Below are positions 62,104-64,000 of a DNA stretch of 64,000 nucleotides, one piece after another. The notes under the pieces are model-generated. The model saw only the letters and a program-made list of their open reading frames with translations, made no database searches and was not told the origin of the DNA. This DNA is from Devosia sp. Root635 (GTDB taxonomy: Bacteria > Pseudomonadota > Alphaproteobacteria > Rhizobiales > Devosiaceae): contig NZ_LMGZ01000001.1 in assembly GCF_001427605.1 (NCBI RefSeq), positions 118,280 to 182,279 on the forward strand, in the 5' to 3' direction. Within the stretch, counting starts at the first letter, position 1. Each line of letters starts with the position of its first letter. The position numbers and the translations under genes were made by a program.

Positions 62104-63141
62104 TTACCTCTCCCTTCGGGGGAGAGGTGAAGACCCGCCGCTGCTCGCCCGCAGCACCAGTTCCGGCTCGATCAGCGTCACCTCCGGCTCGGGCAGCGCA
62201 TCCGCTCCGATCAGCCCGATCAGCCGGTCCACCGCCAGTTCCGTCACGGCATCCACCGCATAGTCGACGCTGCTGATCGGCGTGGCGGCATATTCGGCGA
62301 ATTCGATATTGTCGAAGCCGACAATGGCCATGTCCTGGGGCACGCGCAGGCCGTTTTCCTGGCTCCAGCGCAGCGCGCCCAGCGCCAGGGAATCGGTGGC
62401 CGCCAGCAAAGCCGTCATGCCGGTGCCGCGCGCCATCAGGTCGGCCATGGCCGCGTAACCGGCGGCCACCGAATGGACCCGCGGCGTGGCCTGCAATCGC
62501 TCATCGGCGGCCAGGCCCGCCTCGGCCAAAGCCTGCCGATAGCCATCGGCCTTTTCCAGGTTCCCCCGTTCATGCCCGCCATCGACAAGGCCGATGCGGC
62601 GATGGCCGAGTTCGAGCAAATGGCGCACCGCCTTGTAGCCACCCCGCCGCGTATCCATGCTGACCACGTCGACACCGGCATCGGGGTCGCCCACCAGCAG
62701 CACGACCGGGTGGCCCGCCTGCCGCACGCGCCGCACATGGTCGAGATCGCGGTGACTGCACGGATAGATCAGCATGCCGTCCACCTGGCGCGAGCGGAAC
62801 ATCTCGATCACCGTCTTCTGCGCCTCGGGATCACCATTCGAGGTCGCGAACAGCGTCGAGTAGCCCCGCTCTGCCAGCCGCAATTCGATGGCCTGGGCCA
62901 CACGCGTCAGCACCGGATTGGTGATCGAGGTCAGCACCAGCCCCACGGTCTTGGTCTCGCGGCTCACCAGCGACTTGGCGATATGGTTGGGCAGATAGTT
63001 CAGGGCCTCGGCCGCCTGCCGGATGGTCAGCCGGGTTTCCTCGGGGATGCGCGGGCTGTCGCGCAGGGCCAGCGACACGGTATTCACCGAGAAGCCGGTG
63101 CTGTCGGCGATGTCCTTAAGGCGAGTGATCGGTCTGCCCAT
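62104..63141 (-). CDS. LacI-family regulator (divergent from SDR gene), C-terminus formed by a repeat
   Basis: 345 aa. Helix-turn-helix R-L-K-D-I-A-D-S-T-G-F-S-V-N-T-V-S-L-A-L at about 7-26 and a standard effector domain. The open frame extends through the antisense of the SDR gene, but ATG 63141 is the natural start. The last residues (S-P-L-P-R-R-E-R) and the stop codon are encoded by the family B half-repeat at 62106-62128. It probably binds TTAGCGCTAA between itself and the SDR gene. The effector is unknown. Confidence 0.9.
   Translation of the reverse strand: MGRPITRLKDIADSTGFSVNTVSLALRDSPRIPEETRLTIRQAAEALNYLPNHIAKSLVSRETKTVGLVLTSITNPVLTRVAQAIELRLAERGYSTLFATSNGDPEAQKTVIEMFRSRQVDGMLIYPCSHRDLDHVRRVRQAGHPVVLLVGDPDAGVDVVSMDTRRGGYKAVRHLLELGHRRIGLVDGGHERGNLEKADGYRQALAEAGLAADERLQATPRVHSVAAGYAAMADLMARGTGMTALLAATDSLALGALRWSQENGLRVPQDMAIVGFDNIEFAEYAATPISSVDYAVDAVTELAVDRLIGLIGADALPEPEVTLIEPELVLRASSGGSSPLPRRER
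62106..62128. repeat. Half-copy of repeat family B at the end of the LacI gene
   Basis: ACCTCTCCCTTCGGGGGAGAGGT, the outer hairpin of family B. It overlaps the 3' end of the LacI coding sequence and may double as a terminator between the convergent cobM and LacI genes. Confidence 0.75.
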
Positions 63142-63155
63142 GCCGGTCCCTTGTA

Positions 63156-63165
63156 TTAGCGCTAA
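63156..63165. promoter_or_regulatory. LacI-type operator TTAGCGCTAA
   Basis: A perfect 10-base palindrome with the central CG of LacI/GalR operators, 14 bases upstream of the LacI start and 45 bases upstream of the SDR start. It probably controls both genes. Confidence 0.75.
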
Positions 63166-63210
63166 CAGCCTCCTATCACTTCGGTTTCCCATTACCAAGT
63201 CGAGGCCGGC

Positions 63211-63984
63211 ATGACCCAGCTTTCCATACCCGATCTCGCCGGCAAGGCCATCCTGGTCACCGGCGCCTCCACCGGCATCGGCGCGGCGCTCGCCAGGGCA
63301 TTGGGGGCGCAGGGCGCCATGGTGGGCATCCACTACAATGCGAGCAAGGATGCCGCCGAGACCGTTGCCACTGCCGTCAAGGATGCCGGTGGCAAGGCAT
63401 TCCTGGTGCGCGCCGATGCTTCCAGCTCCGCCGATATTGCCCGCGCGGTGGACGATACTGCCAGCGCCTTCGGCCGGCTCGATGGGTTGGTCAACAATGC
63501 CGGCGGCATGGTCGGCCGCATGAATTATGCCGATATGGATGACGCCTATTATGACAGCGTCATGGATCTCAATGGCCGTTCGGTAATAGCGGCCAGCCGC
63601 GCCGCCATCCCCCATCTCAAGCGTCAGGGCGGCTTCATCATCAACACCAGCTCCATCGCGGCGCGCAACGGCGCGAGCAATGGCGCCGGGCTCTACGGCT
63701 CCTCCAAGGCCCTGGTCTCCAACATCACCCGCGGCATGGCCAAGGAACTGATCGGCTTCGGCATCCGCGTCAATGCGGTGGCGCCGGGCGTCATCGATAC
63801 GCCCTTCCACGAGCGCTATTCCACCCAGGCCCAGCTCAAGGCCAATATCGCCACCATCCCCCAGGCCCGCATGGGCACCGCCGAAGAATGCGTCGGCGCC
63901 TACCTGTTCCTCGCCGCGGAAAGCCTCTCCGGCTACATCATCGGCCAGGTCATCGAGGTCAATGGCGGCCAGTTGATGCCGTAA
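63211..63984 (+). CDS. SDR-family oxidoreductase (FabG-like)
   Basis: 257-aa classical short-chain dehydrogenase: NAD(P) loop T-G-A-S-T-G-I-G-A-A-L-A, N-N-A-G-G in the core, catalytic Ser in N-T-S-S-I-A, and Y-G-S-S-K for the active-site Tyr-x3-Lys. Its control by a LacI-type repressor suggests sugar or sugar-alcohol oxidation and not fatty-acid synthesis. Further genes of the same operon may lie beyond the window. Confidence 0.88.
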   Translation: MTQLSIPDLAGKAILVTGASTGIGAALARALGAQGAMVGIHYNASKDAAETVATAVKDAGGKAFLVRADASSSADIARAVDDTASAFGRLDGLVNNAGGMVGRMNYADMDDAYYDSVMDLNGRSVIAASRAAIPHLKRQGGFIINTSSIAARNGASNGAGLYGSSKALVSNITRGMAKELIGFGIRVNAVAPGVIDTPFHERYSTQAQLKANIATIPQARMGTAEECVGAYLFLAAESLSGYIIGQVIEVNGGQLMP

Positions 63985-64000
63985 CATCTCCATCTCTCCC

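Noticed and set aside
6214..62128. CRISPR array
   Set aside because: The repeats are dispersed singly between genes, are palindromes of 70-190 bases and have no regular spacers.
63142..63993. Minus-strand extension of the LacI gene
   Set aside because: It is antisense to a clear SDR gene; the LacI helix-turn-helix starts immediately after ATG 63141.

Overview
The window is a GC-rich, gene-dense piece of an alphaproteobacterial chromosome. The rhaRSTPQ-type rhamnose locus with a fused RhaD, the aerobic cob genes, an FnrN-type regulator, DUF1127 proteins and many GC-rich palindromic intergenic repeats point to the Hyphomicrobiales. My best guess is a Devosia-like organism, inferred from gene content and not tested against a database. 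I see no tRNA, rRNA, insertion sequence, phage gene or CRISPR array.

Layout. 1-44 is the start of a gene leaving the window. 176-6033 (minus) is a complete seven-gene Mrp/Mnh/Pha cation/proton antiporter operon. 6471-10099 (plus) carries an S9 oligopeptidase, a Fe/Mn superoxide dismutase and an orphan receiver-domain protein. 10293-22012 (minus) is a nine-gene catabolic and transport operon. 22069-28162 (minus) is the rhamnose mutarotase, ABC importer and DeoR regulator; rhaD and rhaI (28446-31984, plus) are divergent from it. 32378-37466 holds a methylmalonate-semialdehyde dehydrogenase, two LysR regulators, a YbaK-type deacylase and small proteins. 37735-45155 is cydXBA, cydDC and an Fnr-type regulator. 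45435-48294 is copA-cueR-copZ. 48564-53337 is a ribose-type sugar ABC transporter with a LacI regulator. 53473-55748 holds a DUF305 protein and two convergent ArsR/SRPBCC pairs. 55836-62096 is cobFGHIJLM. The window ends with a LacI/SDR divergent pair.

The main discovery candidate is 10293-22012. An automatic annotation would call it histidine utilisation (hutH, hutU), but the HutH-like protein lacks the Ala-Ser-Gly triad that forms the MIO cofactor, the HutU-like protein lacks the urocanase cysteine, and no imidazolonepropionase or formiminoglutamate enzyme is present. Instead the operon encodes a DUF917 protein (a family linked to thiohydantoin desulfurisation), a hydantoinase-type amidohydrolase, an N-carbamoyl-amino-acid hydrolase and an osmoprotectant/betaine-type ABC importer. 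Together these match, step for step, the pathway known for bacterial ergothioneine (or S-methyl-ergothioneine) breakdown: uptake, loss of trimethylamine, hydration, desulfurisation, ring opening, and decarbamoylation to glutamate.

The second theme is repeats. At least four families of palindromic elements occupy about two dozen sites. They sit inside operons, lie at five of the eight junctions of the candidate ergothioneine operon, form the last codons of a LacI regulator, and have inserted in frame (150 bp, 50 codons) between the membrane and ATPase domains of CydD.
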